This document shows positions 30,701 through 32,047 of a DNA stretch of 32,047 nt, one piece after another. How positions within the stretch are numbered: position 1 is the first letter of the stretch; each line of letters opens with the position of its first letter. Below the pieces are notes generated by a model. The model had not been told where the DNA came from. It made no database searches and saw nothing but the letters and a program-made list of their open reading frames with translations. The translations under genes were made by a program, and so were the position numbers. This stretch comes from an uncultured Myxococcales bacterium. Its GTDB lineage: Bacteria > Myxococcota_A > UBA9042. The stretch spans positions 1 to 32,047 of the forward strand of contig CAISBR010000227.1 of NCBI GenBank assembly GCA_903883645.1, read 5' to 3'.

Positions 30701-32047
30701 CTACTTGCTCGCGAACAGCTGCGTCGGGTCGATGTTGAAATCGAGGTACACGCCCGCGTTGCGGTTAAAATACGGCGCTTGGTAGGTCGAATTCGGCGCG
30801 AGCTGCGAATTGAACGTCTCGATTCCGGTCGCGATGCCCAAGCCGTCGATGACCTCGTATTCGAGGTTGATGTTCCAGTACATGGTGGCGCGGAAGCTGA
30901 CGTTGTCGGGCTGGGGGTTGACCGTCGTGCCATCGCCCAGCGTGGTGCCGTGCAGCGCGTACAGCCAGTCAGCGAATTCGCCGCCCAAGACCGTGACGCT
31001 GAATTTCTTGGTGGCCTGCCAGGTTACGGTGCCGATGTTCAGCCAACGGTACTCGGTATTGCGCACGCCCGTGTTGAGGAACGGGTCGCAACCCGCGCCG
31101 ACCTTGCAGCTGCTGAGCCACGGCTTCTCGAGCTCGCCGGTGGTGTAGCGGTTCCAGTAGCGGCTGCCGCGGGTAATCCAGGCGACGCGAACCGGGCCCT
31201 TGCTCCACGACGACGACATGCCAAGGCCCGTGCCGAGCATCAGCGTGCGCATGCGCGAGCCCTTGCTGGTGGGGATGGCGACCTGCGCGTCAAAGTTGAT
31301 GCCGAGACCGAGTTTCTCGTTCTTGTAGGCGCGGTAGCCCAAGGTGAACAGCGTGTCCGAGAAGGTCGTCTCGTTGGCGTAGGTATTGCTGTCGGCCTGG
31401 GTGATTTCGCGGAAGATGAAAAGGCTGCCCGACACGTAGAACTGCTTGCTCAGGTTGACGCGCGGCGCCAGGATCAGCGCCTGGGCGTAGTACGGATTCC
31501 AGGTAGGATCCACGGACTTGCTGAAGGTGTAGGCCGACGCTACGTTGCGATACGTCAGCGAGGAACCGTCGAATAGGCCGGGGCCCTTCGCTGCCGGGGC
31601 AGCGGTCGCGACGCTTGCAGTGGCCTTAGCATCTGCAGCCTTCTTGTCGGCGGCAGCCTTTTCCGCTTCGGTCCGGGCCGCTTCGATCCGGGCCGCTTCG
31701 ATCCGGGCCGCTTCGGCCTGTACGGCCGTAACGTCGGATGGCGCGGCCACCGGAACTGGAGCTGCGACCGGAGCTGCGACTGGAGCTGCGACTGGAGCCG
31801 GAGCAACCTCTGGAGTGGCAGCCGGGGCTGGAGCAGCGGGGGCTGGAGCAGCGGGGGCTGGTGCAGCGGGGGCTGGTGCAGCGGGTGCCGGTGCAGGGGC
31901 CGCTGATGCAGGAGCCGCAGGCGCGGGTTGCACGGGCGCGGCGGGTTCCGCAGCCAAAGCTGCCGGGCTGACCAGCGTGGCCGAGGCCAGCACGGTGCCG
32001 AGCAAGCAGTGCACCGCCACGTTCGACAAGCGAAGCGTGACGTTCGA
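30701..32047 (-). CDS. Outer-membrane beta-barrel-like protein with Ala/Pro-rich N-terminal region, 5' end beyond the window
   Basis: The frame is open to the window edge. Possible starts inside it (TTG at 32029, later GTGs) have no ribosome binding site, so the true start is probably just outside. The visible N-terminus contains a signal peptide (VHCLLGTVLASATLVSPAALA). About 70 residues of Ala/Pro repeats (APAPA, VAAP) follow, then an Ala/Glu/Arg/Lys helix with EAARI repeats (possible coiled coil). The last 290 residues show alternating polar/aromatic strands (FYVSGSLFIFREI, LGLGINFDAQVAIP, VRVAWITRGSRYW, FSVTVLGGEFADWLY, VYLDFNIDPTQLF), as in transmembrane beta-barrels. No OmpA peptidoglycan motif is present. 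The Pro/Ala stretch may span the periplasm or bind the cell wall. The ligand or transport role is unknown. Confidence 0.82.
   Translation of the reverse strand, partial: SNVTLRLSNVAVHCLLGTVLASATLVSPAALAAEPAAPVQPAPAAPASAAPAPAPAAPAPAAPAPAAPAPAAPAPAATPEVAPAPVAAPVAAPVAAPVPVAAPSDVTAVQAEAARIEAARIEAARTEAEKAAADKKAADAKATASVATAAPAAKGPGLFDGSSLTYRNVASAYTFSKSVDPTWNPYYAQALILAPRVNLSKQFYVSGSLFIFREITQADSNTYANETTFSDTLFTLGYRAYKNEKLGLGINFDAQVAIPTSKGSRMRTLMLGTGLGMSSSWSKGPVRVAWITRGSRYWNRYTTGELEKPWLSSCKVGAGCDPFLNTGVRNTEYRWLNIGTVTWQATKKFSVTVLGGEFADWLYALHGTTLGDGTTVNPQPDNVSFRATMYWNINLEYEVIDGLGIATGIETFNSQLAPNSTYQAPYFNRNAGVYLDFNIDPTQLFASK
31673..31717 (-). repeat. Three 15-bp units encoding EAARI repeats
   Basis: Two identical 15-bp units (CCGGGCCGCTTCGAT on the plus strand) and a third differing in the last bases lie in the helical region of the barrel protein. 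Confidence 0.85.
31758..31793 (-). repeat. Three 12-bp units encoding VAAP repeats
   Basis: GGAGCTGCGACC/T occurs three times in tandem with one base varying, extending the Ala/Pro linker in four-residue steps. Confidence 0.85.
31826..31885 (-). repeat. Four 15-bp units encoding APAPA repeats
   Basis: GGCTGGAGCAGCGGG appears twice and GGCTGGTGCAGCGGG twice, back to back. The pairwise A/T difference suggests stepwise duplication of the linker. Confidence 0.9.

Noticed and set aside
30680..30701. GCCCGC-N10-GCGGGC hairpin after the barrel gene stop
   Set aside because: Six pairs but no T-run downstream on the minus strand; it could be chance in GC-rich DNA.

Overview
The window is GC-rich (roughly 60-65% by eye) and densely coded, with 27 protein-coding genes that I can support and no rRNA, tRNA, insertion sequence or CRISPR array. 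Several features suggest an uncultured bacterium of the former Deltaproteobacteria, most likely Myxococcota or Bradymonadota: several lipoproteins with Asp/Ala/Ser/Thr-rich linkers after the lipid cysteine, a protein with nine CxDxNxCT cysteine-rich repeats and a fibrinogen-like C-terminus, a secreted caspase-like peptidase, and a calpain-like protease. That placement is inference from gene style, not from a marker-gene tree.

Layout. 1-2716: the 3' part of an unrecognised gene, then a secreted caspase-family/DUF4384 protein on the minus strand. 2717-5199: a 366-bp divergent intergenic region with a promoter candidate and two small inverted repeats, then groES-groEL closed by a clear hairpin terminator. 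5225-6034: a small helix-turn-helix-like protein and a RidA deaminase. 6044-6745: a minus-strand serine carboxylesterase. 6902-11216: a probable operon of metG, a molybdopterin adenylyltransferase, a 3-hydroxyacyl-CoA dehydrogenase and a methyltransferase.

11286-16126 is the most accessory-looking block: a cysteine-rich/fibrinogen-like lipoprotein, a beta-helix exported protein, a calpain-like cysteine protease, and a lipoprotein whose start codon overlaps the protease stop. 16172-18739: a membrane metallophosphoesterase abutting a DUF4403 lipoprotein. 18843-19406: an NfuA-type Fe-S carrier behind the best sigma70-like promoter in the window. 19397-22626: a minus-strand surface-polysaccharide cluster (GT32-like transferase, GT4 transferase, deacetylase-like protein). 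22723-23322: a MsrQ-like haem membrane protein without its MsrP partner.

23484-27520: two translationally coupled exported lipoprotein phosphatases (YncE-propeller/phosphoesterase fusion, then a purple-acid-phosphatase-like enzyme). 27583-29760: a cyclic-nucleotide-binding/TGS/nucleoside kinase fusion. 29855-30616: an unrecognised anchored protein. 30701-32047: a minus-strand outer-membrane beta-barrel-like protein with an Ala/Pro-repeat N-terminus, running off the window.

Three things stand out. First, the calpain-protease/lipoprotein pair sits next to a lectin-like surface protein. Second, a cyclic-nucleotide sensor is fused to a TGS-type nucleoside kinase. Third, a promoter-like pattern, TTGnnn-N16-17-TAG[CG][AT]T, recurs before several genes. 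All functional statements rest on motif reading; no database search was run.
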